DNA of 64,000 nt from Microbacterium sp. (GCF_031179285.1 NZ_JAPSHY010000017.1:1-64000), one strand, 5' to 3'; numbered from the stretch's first letter, positions 1-10,145 are shown. The notes: generated by a model not told the origin, from the sequence alone. Translations and numbers: made by a program.

Positions 1-1427
1 GTCCGATCATCTCCTCGTACCGCGAGGGTCTGTCGGTGGCGGAGTACTTCATCGCGACGCACGGTACCCGTAAGGGTCTGGCCGACACCGCTCTGCGTAC
101 CGCCGACTCGGGTTACCTGACCCGTCGCCTCGTGGATGTCTCGCAGGACGTCATCATCCGCGAAGAGGACTGTGGCACGTCGAAGGGCCTCGCGCTCCCG
201 ATCGCCGCTCCCAACTCGCAGGGTGAGCTGGTGCGCGACGCGAACGTCGAGAACTCGGTGTTCGCCCGTACGCTCGCCTCCGACGTCGTGAACGACGCCG
301 GCGAGGTTCTCGCCGCTGCCGGCGACGACGTGGGCGACGTGCTCATCGACAAGCTGGTCGCCCTGGGCGTCGAGAGCATCAAGGTGCGCTCGGTGCTGAC
401 CTGCGACTCGGCCGTCGGTGTCTGCGCGCAGTGCTACGGCCGTTCGCTGGCCACCGGAAAGACCGTCGACATCGGCGAGGCCGTCGGCATCATCGCGGCC
501 CAGTCGATCGGTGAGCCCGGTACCCAGCTGACGATGCGCACCTTCCACACCGGCGGTTCGGCATCGGCGGATGACATCACCCAGGGTCTGCCCCGTGTGC
601 AGGAGCTGTTCGAGGCGCGTACTCCCAAGGGCGCGTCGCCGATCGCCGAGGCAGACGGTCGCATCACGATCGACGAGACCGACAAGGGCAAGAAGGTCAT
701 CCTGACGCCCGACAGCGGCGACGAGGCAGTGGTCTACCCGGTGCTGAAGCGTGCGACGCTTCTCGTCGAGGACGGTCAGCACGTCACGGTCGGTCAGCCG
801 ATCCTGGTCGGAACGCTCGACCCGAAGGAGATCATGCGCGTCATGGGCGCCCGCGAGGTGCAGCGTTACCTCGTCGGCGGCGTCCAGGGCGTGTACCGCT
901 CGCAGGGTGTGCCGATCCACGACAAGCACATCGAGGTCATCGTCCGTCAGATGCTCCGCAAGGTCACCGTCGTCGATCACGCCGACACGACCCTGCTCCC
1001 GGGTGAGATGGTCGACCTCAAGCGCTACCAGGCGATCAACCGCGAGGCCGTGGCCGAGGGCAAGCGCCCGGCGTCGGGTCGTCCCGAGCTGATGGGTATC
1101 ACGAAGGCGTCGCTCGCGACGGAGTCGTGGCTGTCGGCCGCTTCCTTCCAGGAGACGACCCGCGTGCTCACCGAGGCCGCCATGCAGGGCAAGCGCGATC
1201 CGCTGGTCGGTCTCAAGGAGAACGTCATCATCGGAAAGCTCATCCCCGCGGGAACGGGCCTTGCGAAGTACCGCAACGTCACGGTGGAGGCGACCGAGGA
1301 AGCCAAGAGCGAGCGCTACCCGAACCGGATCTTCGCATCCGACGGTGCGTACGCCGACGGCGACTTCGGTTACGTCGACTTCGACGCGTTCTCGACCGAC
1401 GACATCACCCCCGGTACCTATAACTGA
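1..1427 (+). CDS. rpoC: DNA-directed RNA polymerase subunit beta' (3' part)
   Basis: Truncated at the window edge: the frame is open from base 3 and reads [18 protein letters not shown] and [21 protein letters not shown], which are hallmark beta' residues around the trigger loop and bridge-helix side of the active centre. A Cys cluster ([15 protein letters not shown], window residues about 135-146) is the second zinc site of beta'. [19 protein letters not shown] and the C-terminal [24 protein letters not shown] block complete the family signature. It acts in the core RNA polymerase with alpha, beta and omega. The gene ends in TGA at 1425-1427 and is followed at once by a strong terminator, so it closes the rpoBC operon, whose 5' part lies outside the window. 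Confidence 0.98.
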   Translation, partial: PIISSYREGLSVAEYFIATHGTRKGLADTALRTADSGYLTRRLVDVSQDVIIREEDCGTSKGLALPIAAPNSQGELVRDANVENSVFARTLASDVVNDAGEVLAAAGDDVGDVLIDKLVALGVESIKVRSVLTCDSAVGVCAQCYGRSLATGKTVDIGEAVGIIAAQSIGEPGTQLTMRTFHTGGSASADDITQGLPRVQELFEARTPKGASPIAEADGRITIDETDKGKKVILTPDSGDEAVVYPVLKRATLLVEDGQHVTVGQPILVGTLDPKEIMRVMGAREVQRYLVGGVQGVYRSQGVPIHDKHIEVIVRQMLRKVTVVDHADTTLLPGEMVDLKRYQAINREAVAEGKRPASGRPELMGITKASLATESWLSAASFQETTRVLTEAAMQGKRDPLVGLKENVIIGKLIPAGTGLAKYRNVTVEATEEAKSERYPNRIFASDGAYADGDFGYVDFDAFSTDDITPGTYN

Positions 1428-1440
1428 GGTGTGACGACGT

Positions 1441-1478
1441 GACGAAGGCCCCGGGGTTCGCCCCGGGGCCTTCTTCGT
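1441..1478 (+). terminator. rpoC terminator
   Basis: A 13-bp perfect GC-rich stem (1444-1456 with 1461-1473) closed by a TTCG tetraloop begins 16 nt after the rpoC stop codon. The tail TTCTTCGTG is only moderately T-rich. Position and stem strength support the end of the rpoBC transcript. Confidence 0.85.
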
Positions 1479-1500
1479 GTTCTCGGGGATGCCGCGTGGC

Positions 1501-1586
1501 GCGTCGGTCTAGCGTCTGCGTCGTCGGTCCCGCGTCTGCGGCGTCGGTCTCGTGTCTGCGGCGTCGGTCTCGCGTCTGCGTCGTCG
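1501..1586. repeat. 20-bp tandem repeat, four copies
   Basis: Four head-to-tail units of exactly 20 bp (1501-1520, 1521-1540, 1541-1560, 1561-1580) plus six bases of a fifth. The consensus is GCGTCGGTCTCGCGTCTGCG; each copy differs from it at 0 to 3 positions. It is non-coding on both strands and lies between the rpoC terminator and the 3' end of the lipoprotein gene. Confidence 0.85.
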
Positions 1587-1601
1587 AGTTCACGCGATGT
1601 C

Positions 1602-1645
1602 GCCGAGTGCGCGCCAAATTCGCGTCTATAACGCGTGCACTCGGC
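1602..1645. repeat. Palindromic intergenic element with extra half-site
   Basis: Left arm GCCGAGTGCGCGC (1602-1614) and right arm GCGTGCACTCGGC (1633-1645) are reverse complements at 12 of 13 positions around an AT-richer 18-nt centre. A second direct copy of the right arm follows at about 1652-1665 (CCGTGCACTCGGCG). This resembles a REP-like palindrome; only one full copy was noticed in the window. Confidence 0.6.
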
Positions 1646-1709
1646 AGGATGCCGTGCACTCGGCGTCGCGCGGGAGCCTGGCCGGCGTCGCGCGCGAGCC
1701 CGGTCGGCG

Positions 1710-2306
1710 CTACTCGAAGAGGTGCTCCACGATGCTGGAGGTGTATCCCGACGGTGACAGGTTCGAATAGCGCGTGTCGATCAGCACGTCGTCGCGCCAG
1801 AACAGGGTGCGCCCGTCGGTGACCGGATACTGCTCGTTCGGCCAGGTCTTCTCGCAGCGCGTGCCGCCGTCGGGGGTGAAGCAGGAGAAGCCCTCGTCGT
1901 CGGCCAGGGCGTTGAGCATGTCGAGCGCCGGCCCGCGGTTCATCGCCGAGATCGTCGTGACGAGACGGGTCGTGTCTGCGCGGGGGTCTGCCCAGACGCA
2001 GGTGAGCGTTCCGTCGGATCCCACGCCCGACGGGCCGAAGGCGGCGTCGTTCAGCGGCACGCCGTCGAGCTGGGCGAGCACGTCCTCCGAGAGGATGGCG
2101 CGGCAGTCGGTGGGAAGGTCTGTGGCCTTGTTCGTCGCGGTCGGCTTCGGGGTCGCGGATGCCGATTCTTCCGGGTCCGGTGACGGCGTCGATGTCGCGC
2201 TCGGCGACCCGCTCGGATCCACTCCGCCCGGCGCCTGGGTGCCGCAGCCGACGAGGACGACGCTGAGCAGCAGTGCGACAGCACCTGCGGAGACTCGTGC
2301 ATTCAT
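1710..2306 (-). CDS. Putative secreted lipoprotein (DUF3558-like)
   Basis: The 198-residue product opens MNARVSAGAVALLLSVVLVGCG, a short signal peptide ending in an LVGC lipobox, so it should be lipid-anchored outside the cell membrane. A Ser/Pro/Thr/Glu-rich linker (about residues 25-55) precedes a folded domain with four Cys (DCRAILSEDVL, LTCVWADP, GFSCFTPDG, TRCEKTW) that probably form disulfides. This layout is reminiscent of actinobacterial DUF3558 lipoproteins; no function can be assigned. An upstream in-frame extension was rejected because the lipobox fixes the start at 2306, and a TACGGT box ends 6 nt before that ATG. It is divergent from the PfkB kinase gene. Confidence 0.75.
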   Translation of the reverse strand: MNARVSAGAVALLLSVVLVGCGTQAPGGVDPSGSPSATSTPSPDPEESASATPKPTATNKATDLPTDCRAILSEDVLAQLDGVPLNDAAFGPSGVGSDGTLTCVWADPRADTTRLVTTISAMNRGPALDMLNALADDEGFSCFTPDGGTRCEKTWPNEQYPVTDGRTLFWRDDVLIDTRYSNLSPSGYTSSIVEHLFE

Positions 2307-2312
2307 GGGCAC

Positions 2313-2318
2313 ACCGTA
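2313..2318 (-). promoter_or_regulatory. -10 box for leaderless lipoprotein mRNA
   Basis: On the minus strand TACGGT is followed by exactly six nucleotides (GTGCCC) and then the ATG at 2306. No Shine-Dalgarno is present, so transcription probably starts on the start codon. No clear -35 was seen. Confidence 0.55.
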
Positions 2319-2364
2319 CCGCTCCCGGAACTGGCGGGGGATAGGGCCCGGCAGCGCGTCGCGA

Positions 2365-2370
2365 TAGTCT
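2365..2370 (+). promoter_or_regulatory. -10 box for leaderless PfkB kinase mRNA
   Basis: TAGTCT followed by six nucleotides (CGGCGG) and the ATG at 2377. The spacing fits transcription starting at the A of the start codon. The -35 region is not recognisable. Confidence 0.55.
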
Positions 2371-2376
2371 CGGCGG

Positions 2377-3303
2377 ATGAGTCTCCCGCAGCCTGCTTCC
2401 CGCGTCGTCGTCATCGGCGACGCCCTCATCGATGAGATCCGCGATCACGCCGGCGTGCGCGAACTCGTCGGCGGCGCGGCGCTGAACGTCGCGGTGGGCC
2501 TGCGGCGTCTCGGCGTCTCGAGCACCCTGATCGCCATGGTCGGCGATGATGAGGCGGGCGATCACATCCGCGAGTACTTGCGAGATCACGACGTGAAGCT
2601 CATCTCGAGCGCGGCGCCCGCCGGTTCCTCCCGCGCGATCGTGCAGCGCACGTCGAACGGCGAGCCCGAGTACGTCTTCAACGAGGCGGCGCAGCAGCGG
2701 AGCATCCGGTACTCCGACGAGGCGAAGCGGGCCATCGCTGGTGCCGGTGTCGTCGCCGTCAGCTGCTTCCCCTTCGACGTACCGGCTGAGGTCGATGCTC
2801 TCGCCGACGCCGTGACGGGTGCACGGCTGGCGATCGACCCGAATCCGCGAGCGGGCATGCTCGCCGACAGGGAGGAATTCGTGCGGGGCTTCGAGCGGGT
2901 CGCGGCCGGCGCCGACCTGGTGAAGGTCGGTGCGGATGACGCCACGCTGCTGTACGGCAGCGAACTGGACGCGCTGCGATCGCGGCTGCGGTCTCTCGGC
3001 GCCGGGGCCGTGTTGGCCACGGCGGGCGCGGACGGAGCGATCATCGAGACGGATGCCGGCACGGTCGAAGCTCCCATCTCGGTGCTGCCCGGCGCCGTAG
3101 TCGACACGGTCGGAGCGGGCGATGCGACGCTGGCGGCGGTGGCCGCGGGGCTCGTCGACGCGTCTCCTCAGAACCTGGAGGAGTGGGGATCGCTCCTCGG
3201 CCGAGCGATGGATGTCGCTGCCGCGACGTGCCGCGGCGAGGGCGGTCTGCTGCGCACTCCGGAGTCGCTCGAAGACGCCGAGCGCGGCGTCTTCGGCAGC
3301 TGA
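2377..3303 (+). CDS. PfkB-family carbohydrate kinase
   Basis: A 308-residue cytoplasmic sugar kinase of the ribokinase/PfkB superfamily. VVVIGDALIDEI at the N-terminus and GGAALNVAVGLRRLG (about residues 31-45) are the first family signature; DTVGAGDATLAAVAAG near residue 245 is the second, with the catalytic Asp in GAGD. The length is typical. It should phosphorylate a sugar or sugar-like alcohol with ATP; fructokinase-like substrates are most likely, but the sequence does not decide. It stands alone between a divergent lipoprotein gene and tRNA-Tyr. Confidence 0.88.
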   Translation: MSLPQPASRVVVIGDALIDEIRDHAGVRELVGGAALNVAVGLRRLGVSSTLIAMVGDDEAGDHIREYLRDHDVKLISSAAPAGSSRAIVQRTSNGEPEYVFNEAAQQRSIRYSDEAKRAIAGAGVVAVSCFPFDVPAEVDALADAVTGARLAIDPNPRAGMLADREEFVRGFERVAAGADLVKVGADDATLLYGSELDALRSRLRSLGAGAVLATAGADGAIIETDAGTVEAPISVLPGAVVDTVGAGDATLAAVAAGLVDASPQNLEEWGSLLGRAMDVAAATCRGEGGLLRTPESLEDAERGVFGS

Positions 3304-3310
3304 GGCTCGA

Positions 3311-3340
3311 TTTCATCCACCTGCCCGGGGCGGGTATGAT
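3311..3340 (+). promoter_or_regulatory. Promoter of tRNA-Tyr
   Basis: TTTCAT (3311-3316), an 18-bp spacer and TATGAT (3335-3340) lie about 48 bp upstream of the mature tRNA-Tyr 5' end. The same TTTCAT hexamer recurs upstream of the tRNA-Thr/tRNA-Met pair. Confidence 0.6.
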
Positions 3341-3388
3341 GATTCTTCGTGCCCCCGGTTGGCTGTTCAAGTCGGACGGGTGCGCATT

Positions 3389-3473
3389 GGCGAGTTACCC
3401 TAGCGGCCAAAGGGATCTGACTGTAAATCAGACGGCTCAGCCTTCGGGGGTTCGAATCCCTCACTCGCCACCA
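3389..3473 (+). tRNA. tRNA-Tyr (anticodon GTA)
   Basis: GGCGAGT (3389-3395) pairs perfectly with ACTCGCC (3463-3469); discriminator A3470 and an encoded CCA (3471-3473) follow. The anticodon stem TCTGA/TCAGA holds the loop CTGTAAA with GTA. A long variable arm and the T arm GGGGGTTCGAATCCC complete a class II tRNA, as expected for bacterial tyrosine tRNA. Confidence 0.97.
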
Positions 3474-3478
3474 CACTC

Positions 3479-3511
3479 GACGAAGGGCCCCGCAGCGCGG
3501 GGCCCTTCGTC
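3479..3511 (+). terminator. Terminator after tRNA-Tyr
   Basis: A perfect 15-bp stem (3479-3493 with 3497-3511) with a three-base AGC loop starts six bases after the encoded CCA. There is no long T tract. Confidence 0.8.
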
Positions 3512-3574
3512 GTCCCACTCCGAAGCCGTCGGAATGCGTGACACCGAGGCCCCGCATCCGCCACACTGAGTCCC

Positions 3575-4480
3575 ATGGGATCAGCGTTGACCACCATCGG
3601 ACTGCCTGTCGCACTGGGCATCATCATGCTGGGCCTCGGGCTCAGCCTCACCCTCGCCGATTTCGCGCGGGTGCTGAAGCAGCCGAAGGCGGTGATCATC
3701 GCGCTGGCGTGCCAGCTCATCCTGCTGCCGGCGATCTGCTTCGGCTTGGTGCTGCTCTTCCAGCTGCCGCCGGTGCTGGCCGTCGGCATGATGATGCTCG
3801 CGGCGTCTCCCGGTGGCACGACGGCGAACCTCTACAGTCACCTGTTCCGCGGCGACATCGCCCTGAACATCTCACTCACCGCCGTCAACTCGGTGATCGC
3901 GGTCATCACGCTGCCGATCATCACGAACCTCGCCATCGCGTACTTCCGGCCCTTCGACGATCGACTGGGCCTGCAGTGGGCGAAGGCGCTCGAGGTGTTC
4001 GCGATCGTGCTGCTGCCTGTGGCCGTCGGCATGCTGATCCGGCGGTTCAAGCCGCGCTTCGCCGATGCGATGGACAAGCCGGTGCGGATCGCCTCGGTCG
4101 TCATCCTCATCGTCGTCATCGCAGGTGCGGTCGCCTCGAACTGGGCGCTGCTCGTCGACAACTTCGCCCGGCTGGCGCTCATCACCCTGCTGTTCTGCCT
4201 CATCAGTCTCGCTGTCGGATTCTTCATGCCACGACTGCTGAAAGTGGGAAAGAGGCAGGCGATCGCGTCGTCGTTCGAGATCGGCATCCACAACGCCACG
4301 CTGGCGATTGTGATCGCGCAATCGGTGCTGGGGTCGGTGGAGCTTAGCCTGCCCGCGGCTGTCTACGGTGTGCTGATGTTCTTCGTCGCGTTCGGCTTCG
4401 GCTTCCTCATCCGCGATCGGTCCGCGAGCACCCCGACTGCCGTCGAGACAGCGCCGGCCGATCGGCCGGCCGTCGGCTGA
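3575..4480 (+). CDS. Bile acid:sodium symporter (BASS) family transporter
   Basis: A 301-residue integral membrane protein with about nine to ten hydrophobic helices beginning at residue 8. The segment MLAASPGGTTANLYSHL (about residues 73-89) matches the conserved ASPGG-T-N region of the BASS family, and EIGIHNATLAIVIAQSVL near residue 230 is the second characteristic unwound-helix motif (E-I-G-x-x-N). Members move bile acids, pantoate, pyruvate or other organic anions with sodium; the substrate here is unknown. A weak -10-like CACACT lies seven bases before the ATG. It converges with the aldo/keto reductase gene with no gap. Confidence 0.88.
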   Translation: MGSALTTIGLPVALGIIMLGLGLSLTLADFARVLKQPKAVIIALACQLILLPAICFGLVLLFQLPPVLAVGMMMLAASPGGTTANLYSHLFRGDIALNISLTAVNSVIAVITLPIITNLAIAYFRPFDDRLGLQWAKALEVFAIVLLPVAVGMLIRRFKPRFADAMDKPVRIASVVILIVVIAGAVASNWALLVDNFARLALITLLFCLISLAVGFFMPRLLKVGKRQAIASSFEIGIHNATLAIVIAQSVLGSVELSLPAAVYGVLMFFVAFGFGFLIRDRSASTPTAVETAPADRPAVG

Positions 4481-6054
<1,574 letters not shown>

Positions 6055-6061
6055 TCGCGGT

Positions 6062-6067
6062 TAGTCT
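6062..6067 (+). promoter_or_regulatory. -10 box of enoyl-CoA hydratase gene
   Basis: TAGTCT seven bases after the preceding stop codon. The predicted transcript start near 6074 leaves a leader of about 27 nt carrying AAGGAG (6090-6095) before the GTG at 6101. Confidence 0.45.
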
Positions 6068-6100
6068 GGGGGCATCCGTCCTGTGCTCGAAGGAGAAGCC

Positions 6101-6892
6101 GTGAGCGATGCCATCCTGCTGTCTGTGACCGAGGGGATGGCGCGGCTCACGCTGAACCGCCCCACGCGTCTCAACGCCTTCAACGCCGATCTCGCCCACG
6201 CGTGGCGCGACGCGACCGCGGAGGCGACGTCACGGTCCGATGTGAAAGCAATCCTCCTCGACGCTGCCGGTCCCGCTTTCTGCGCGGGCGGTGATGTCAT
6301 CGACATGGCGGCGCGAACCGGCTCGGGAGCCGAGATCACCGCGCTCGCCGAGGTGATCAATGCCGGCATCCGCTCGCTCGCCGAGTCCGCCATCCCGGTC
6401 GTCGCCGCAGCATACGGCACGACCGCCGGGGGAGGGCTCGGCATCATGCTGTGCAGCGACTACGCCGTTGTGGGGTCGCGCTCGCGCCTGGGCAGTCTCT
6501 ATGCCAATATCGGCCTGACGCCCGACCTGTCGGTGTCAGCCCAGCTCGCCCGCGCGGTCGGTGAGCGCCGCGCCCTGCAGCTCGTGCTGCAGGACCGCCT
6601 CCTCACCGCGCAGGAGGCTCTCGACTGGGGGCTGGTCGCTGAGGTCGTCGAGGGCACGGATGCCGTCTCTGAAGCCGATCTCGTGCGCGCCCGCGGCGAG
6701 GAGATCGCCCGGTTCTGGCTCGCGGGAGCAGCCGACGCGTACGGCAAGGCGAAGCAGCTCGTGCGGTCGCAGCCGCAGCGGACGTTCGCGGAGCAGCTGA
6801 GCGAAGAGGCCCGCTCGATCGGTGCGTTCATGGAGACTCCCGACGCGCAGGCACGCATCGCCGCTTTCGCGGCGCAGTCCAGGAAGAGCTGA
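6101..6892 (+). CDS. Enoyl-CoA hydratase/isomerase family protein
   Basis: A 263-residue crotonase-fold enzyme. LTLNRPTRLNAFN (about residues 16-28), FCAGGDVIDMA (oxyanion hole) and AAYGTTAGGGLGIMLCSDYAV are the family signatures. The usual first catalytic Glu position is occupied by the AGGGLGIML stretch and the second by LYANIGLTPDLS, so a hydratase is less certain than an isomerase-type activity. GTG 6101 is chosen over an in-frame GTG at 6083 because AAGGAG at 6090-6095 sits five bases upstream of it. It probably acts on fatty-acyl-CoA; no other beta-oxidation genes are adjacent. Confidence 0.88.
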   Translation: MSDAILLSVTEGMARLTLNRPTRLNAFNADLAHAWRDATAEATSRSDVKAILLDAAGPAFCAGGDVIDMAARTGSGAEITALAEVINAGIRSLAESAIPVVAAAYGTTAGGGLGIMLCSDYAVVGSRSRLGSLYANIGLTPDLSVSAQLARAVGERRALQLVLQDRLLTAQEALDWGLVAEVVEGTDAVSEADLVRARGEEIARFWLAGAADAYGKAKQLVRSQPQRTFAEQLSEEARSIGAFMETPDAQARIAAFAAQSRKS

Positions 6893-6998
6893 GCGGATGC
6901 CGCGCAGCGGCGAACTCTCCCCAGGCGGCAGGGCCGACACGGGTTCGACCCCTGCGCGTGGCAGTATGAAGGCACCGCCGCTCAACGAGAGGATCGCC

Positions 6999-8000
6999 AT
7001 GTCCCAGCCGGAGACCGCGAAGGCCGAGAAGAAGAACACGTCCCTGCTCATCAGAGGCGCCATCTGGATCGCGATCGGCGCGCTGATCGCGGCTGCCATC
7101 GTGTGCGTCATCTGGGTGCTGGTCGGCGATCAGGACGGCTTGATCGCCCGGGCGTTCCTGACGATCCTGCTCCTGGCCGCATTCGCCGGGATCGCGATCC
7201 TCGAGGCGGGGCTCGCGCCCAATCGGCCCGACTGGCTGGCTCTGGCCAGCATGGTGTCGTGGATCGTCGCGCTCCTCGTGGGCGCGGTGAAGATCTGGCT
7301 CCCGGATGATGAGGACTACTTCGGCGGAGCGGAGCGGTTCTTCCAGCTGCTGCTGGTGGTCGGCATCCTGCAGCTGGCGCTGCTGCACGTGCGGCTGTAC
7401 ACCCCGGCGGCAAAGCGCCACGTCACGACCTTCACCCGGGTGATCTACATCGTCACGCTGGTGTTCCTGGTCGCGCTCGTCGCCATGCTCGTCTTCTTCC
7501 TGACCTTCCCGCATACTTTCGACTACGTCGAGCTGTACTGGCGCATCGTCGTCGCGCTGACCATCCTCGCCGCCGTCGGAACGACGCTCGTGCCGTTGCT
7601 GAACGCGCTGTTCGCCCCGAAGAAGCGGCCGGTCGCCGCCGCGGGCGCGCCCACTGGCGCTCCGTCGTGGCCGACGTACGCCGACGGGTTCACTCCGCTT
7701 CCCGTGCTCGCGGACGGACAGCCCGACTGGAACGCGTACTACACCGGCTACCCGACGGCACCGCAGCAGCAGTCGCTTCCAGCGGCACCGGCTCCGCAGT
7801 TCCCGACCGTTCCGGCGGCTCCCGTCGCAGCCGCTCCCGCGGCCGTGCCGCCGGCGCCCGAGGCACCTGTGTCGGCGGAACCGCCGGCGCCCGCTGCTCC
7901 CGACGCGCCTCCGGTGCCACCCGCACCGCCGGCTCCCGCCGCGGGTGATCACACGGCGTTCCCGCCTCCTCCGCCCGCGGCCCCTTCCGCGCAGCAGTGA
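6999..8000 (+). CDS. Membrane protein with proline/alanine-rich cytoplasmic tail
   Basis: The 333-residue product has about six transmembrane helices between residues 20 and 205, starting LLIRGAIWIAIGALIAAA, then a 120-residue tail made almost wholly of Pro, Ala, Val and Gln with PAAPAAVPPAPEAP-type runs. Such tails often mediate protein-protein contacts or surface exposure, but no domain is recognised. The ATG at 6999 is chosen because GAGAGGA lies just upstream; an ATG at 6966 lacks one. Its stop overlaps the GTG of the following phosphatase gene (GTGA, 7997-8000), so the two are translationally coupled. Confidence 0.75.
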   Translation: MSQPETAKAEKKNTSLLIRGAIWIAIGALIAAAIVCVIWVLVGDQDGLIARAFLTILLLAAFAGIAILEAGLAPNRPDWLALASMVSWIVALLVGAVKIWLPDDEDYFGGAERFFQLLLVVGILQLALLHVRLYTPAAKRHVTTFTRVIYIVTLVFLVALVAMLVFFLTFPHTFDYVELYWRIVVALTILAAVGTTLVPLLNALFAPKKRPVAAAGAPTGAPSWPTYADGFTPLPVLADGQPDWNAYYTGYPTAPQQQSLPAAPAPQFPTVPAAPVAAAPAAVPPAPEAPVSAEPPAPAAPDAPPVPPAPPAPAAGDHTAFPPPPPAAPSAQQ

Positions 8001-8791
8001 GTCTCGAACTCGACCTGCGGGATCTCGCCGCCGACATCGCACGTGAGGCGGGGGAGCTCGCTCGCCGGCGACGCCAGGAGGGCGTGAGTCTGGCCGCGAC
8101 CAAGACGACGCTCTCCGACATCGTCACCGAGGCCGACCGCGAGGTCGAAGAGCTGATCCGCACGCGACTGCGCGCCGAGCGCCCGGGAGACGGCTTCCTC
8201 GGCGAGGAGTCGGGCGCGGCGAGCAGCGAGACCGGCATCACCTGGGTCGTCGATCCCATCGACGGCACGGTGAACTACGCCTACGGCATCCCGTTGTACA
8301 ACGTCAGCATCGCGGCCGTGCGCGGAGTCGTCGAACCCGGGTCGTGGGAAGCACTGGCCGCGGCCGTCGTCGCTCCCGCTCTGGGAGAACTCTTCACCGC
8401 CGCCCGCGGCGAGGGGTCATGGCTCGACGGGGTCCGTCTCGCGGTCTCCACCGAGGTGCCGGCCGGCGCCCTGCTCGGGACGGGTTTCGGGTACGACCCG
8501 GAGACGCACGACGGCGATCTGCTGACGGTACGACGCGTGATGACCATGGCGCGCGATCTTCGCCGGATGGGCGCTGCAGCGCTCGACCTCGCGTATGTCG
8601 CCGCGGGGCGGCTCGACGGCTATCTCGAGCGCGGGCTGAAGCCGTGGGACATGGCGGCCGGGGCTCTTCTGGTCGAGGAGGCGGGCGGACGAGTGTCGCT
8701 GCTCGACGTCGAGTCGCCGCGGCCGATGCTGGTCGCGGGCGGTACGCTCGTGCATGGTCGCCTTCTGAACCTGCTCGCCGAGGAATCATGA
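7997..8791 (+). CDS. Inositol monophosphatase family protein
   Basis: A 264-residue Mg-dependent sugar-phosphatase fold. The three metal-binding motifs are present: GEESG (about residues 74-78), WVVDPIDGTVNY (about 86-97) and LKPWDMAAGALLVEEAGG (about 212-230). It should hydrolyse inositol-1-phosphate or a related phosphate monoester; some family members act on histidinol phosphate or fructose bisphosphate, and this cannot be resolved here. The GTG start overlaps the preceding stop codon. The deduced cytoplasmic enzyme has normal family length. Confidence 0.9.
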   Translation: MSLELDLRDLAADIAREAGELARRRRQEGVSLAATKTTLSDIVTEADREVEELIRTRLRAERPGDGFLGEESGAASSETGITWVVDPIDGTVNYAYGIPLYNVSIAAVRGVVEPGSWEALAAAVVAPALGELFTAARGEGSWLDGVRLAVSTEVPAGALLGTGFGYDPETHDGDLLTVRRVMTMARDLRRMGAAALDLAYVAAGRLDGYLERGLKPWDMAAGALLVEEAGGRVSLLDVESPRPMLVAGGTLVHGRLLNLLAEES

Positions 8792-8824
8792 GCGCGCTCA
8801 TGGCATTCCCAGCACGAGCAGGGT

Positions 8825-8830
8825 AGTGTT
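8825..8830 (+). promoter_or_regulatory. -10 box upstream of M23 peptidase gene
   Basis: TAGTGT, giving a predicted start near 8837 and a leader containing GAGAGGTGAGAG (8857-8868) immediately before TTG 8869. This places the best ribosome-binding site ahead of 8869 rather than ahead of the longer open frame that begins at 8889. Confidence 0.4.
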
Positions 8831-8888
8831 TATCCGATCGTTACTTTCGCCTTCCCGAGAGGTGAGAGTTGAGTAAGCGCCCCTGAGC

Positions 8889-10136
8889 TTGACGTACGAC
8901 CCCGAGAGAACAGTTTTGCCCTTCGAGAATTCCCAGGCTGCCCCTGCGCCCACGCGCCGTGCCAGCCGACTCCGCAACGCGGCCGCAGAGGCCCCTGCGG
9001 CGGGAACGACGGCAGCCGGCTTCGCCGCGCCGGCCCCCGCCCCCGTTGGTTCAGAGTCCTCGGCATCCGCGTTCGTAATGTCCCGCCGCGCCGCCCGCCT
9101 CCGCGCGGCCGCCGCCGCGTCTGAGACGACGCCGGGCGAGTCGGTCGCCCCCGAGCCCGCCGGTTCAACCGGCGCGACGGCGGATGCTGTCGCGCCCGAG
9201 GCTCCGACCGCGGACACTCCGGTCGCCGAGACCCCGGTCGCCGGGATGCCGACCTCTGAGGAGATCGACGCCTTCGAAGAGGCTGCCCGTGCATTCCGCA
9301 TCGGTGAGCAGCCCGCCCAGGCTGCTGCTGCCCCCGAGCCTCAGACGACGGAGACTGCCGCCGCACCCGTGCACGTCGCTCCGCGGCGTTCGGGTGGCAC
9401 GCGCCGTTTCGTCACCATCGGCGCGACCCTCGGTGTCATGAGCATCGCGGGTCTCCTCGCAGTGTCAATGACACTCCCGGCGGAGGCGCTGGCGGTTGCG
9501 AGCGATCCGCAGGCCGCCGCCGCGACCTCACTCGTCACCGCATCCAAGGTCGACGGCCGCAGCGGAGCGAGCGACGAGGAGATCCAGGCCTACGTCGCGT
9601 CGTCCGACGTGCAGAACGAATCGCTCGCGCGCGCCGAGGAGTTCACCACGGTGTCGCTGCTCGACATCGCCGCCGAGCAGGGGATCAAGTTCTCGAGCGA
9701 CGTCTACACGAACGACCCCGAGGCCGCGATCCAGTGGCCGTTCATGGTCGGCGTCGGAATGACCTGGGGCTACGGCATGCGCGACGGGCGGCTTCACGCC
9801 GGCATTGACTTCGTGCCCGGTAACGGCGCTCCAATCCAGGCGATCGCCGACGGCACCGTGCGCACGGCGACCGAGCAGGGCGGCGGCTACGGCGTCACGG
9901 TCTACATCGATCACGTGATCGACGGACAGGTCATCACGAGCCACTACTCGCACATGCAGTACGGCTCGCTCAAGGTCAAGGCCGGCGACACCGTGAAGGT
10001 CGGCGACATCGTCGGTCTGACCGGCAACACCGGCCGTTCCTACGGCGCTCACCTGCACTTCGAGCTCATCGTCAACGGGTCGACGATCGACCCGATGCCG
10101 TGGCTCAACAAGAACGCCGGTCGATACTCGTATTGA
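8889..10136 (+). CDS. M23 (LytM-type) metallopeptidase, membrane-anchored
   Basis: The open frame encodes up to 415 residues: an Ala/Pro/Thr-rich cytoplasmic region (1-170), one transmembrane segment (about 176-197, VTIGATLGVMSIAGLLAVSM), a linker, and a C-terminal M23 domain. LHAGIDFVPGNGAPIQ gives the HxxxD zinc ligands and GAHLHFELI the HxH motif, so catalysis looks intact; it should cleave peptidoglycan cross-bridges outside the membrane or activate another hydrolase. Start is uncertain: TTG 8889 and TTG 8916 are in frame, but the best ribosome-binding site serves TTG 8869 in another frame (MSKRP then stop). One extra C in the run at 8880-8883 would join them. Confidence 0.88.
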   Translation: MTYDPERTVLPFENSQAAPAPTRRASRLRNAAAEAPAAGTTAAGFAAPAPAPVGSESSASAFVMSRRAARLRAAAAASETTPGESVAPEPAGSTGATADAVAPEAPTADTPVAETPVAGMPTSEEIDAFEEAARAFRIGEQPAQAAAAPEPQTTETAAAPVHVAPRRSGGTRRFVTIGATLGVMSIAGLLAVSMTLPAEALAVASDPQAAAATSLVTASKVDGRSGASDEEIQAYVASSDVQNESLARAEEFTTVSLLDIAAEQGIKFSSDVYTNDPEAAIQWPFMVGVGMTWGYGMRDGRLHAGIDFVPGNGAPIQAIADGTVRTATEQGGGYGVTVYIDHVIDGQVITSHYSHMQYGSLKVKAGDTVKVGDIVGLTGNTGRSYGAHLHFELIVNGSTIDPMPWLNKNAGRYSY

Positions 10137-10145
10137 CCGCCTCGG

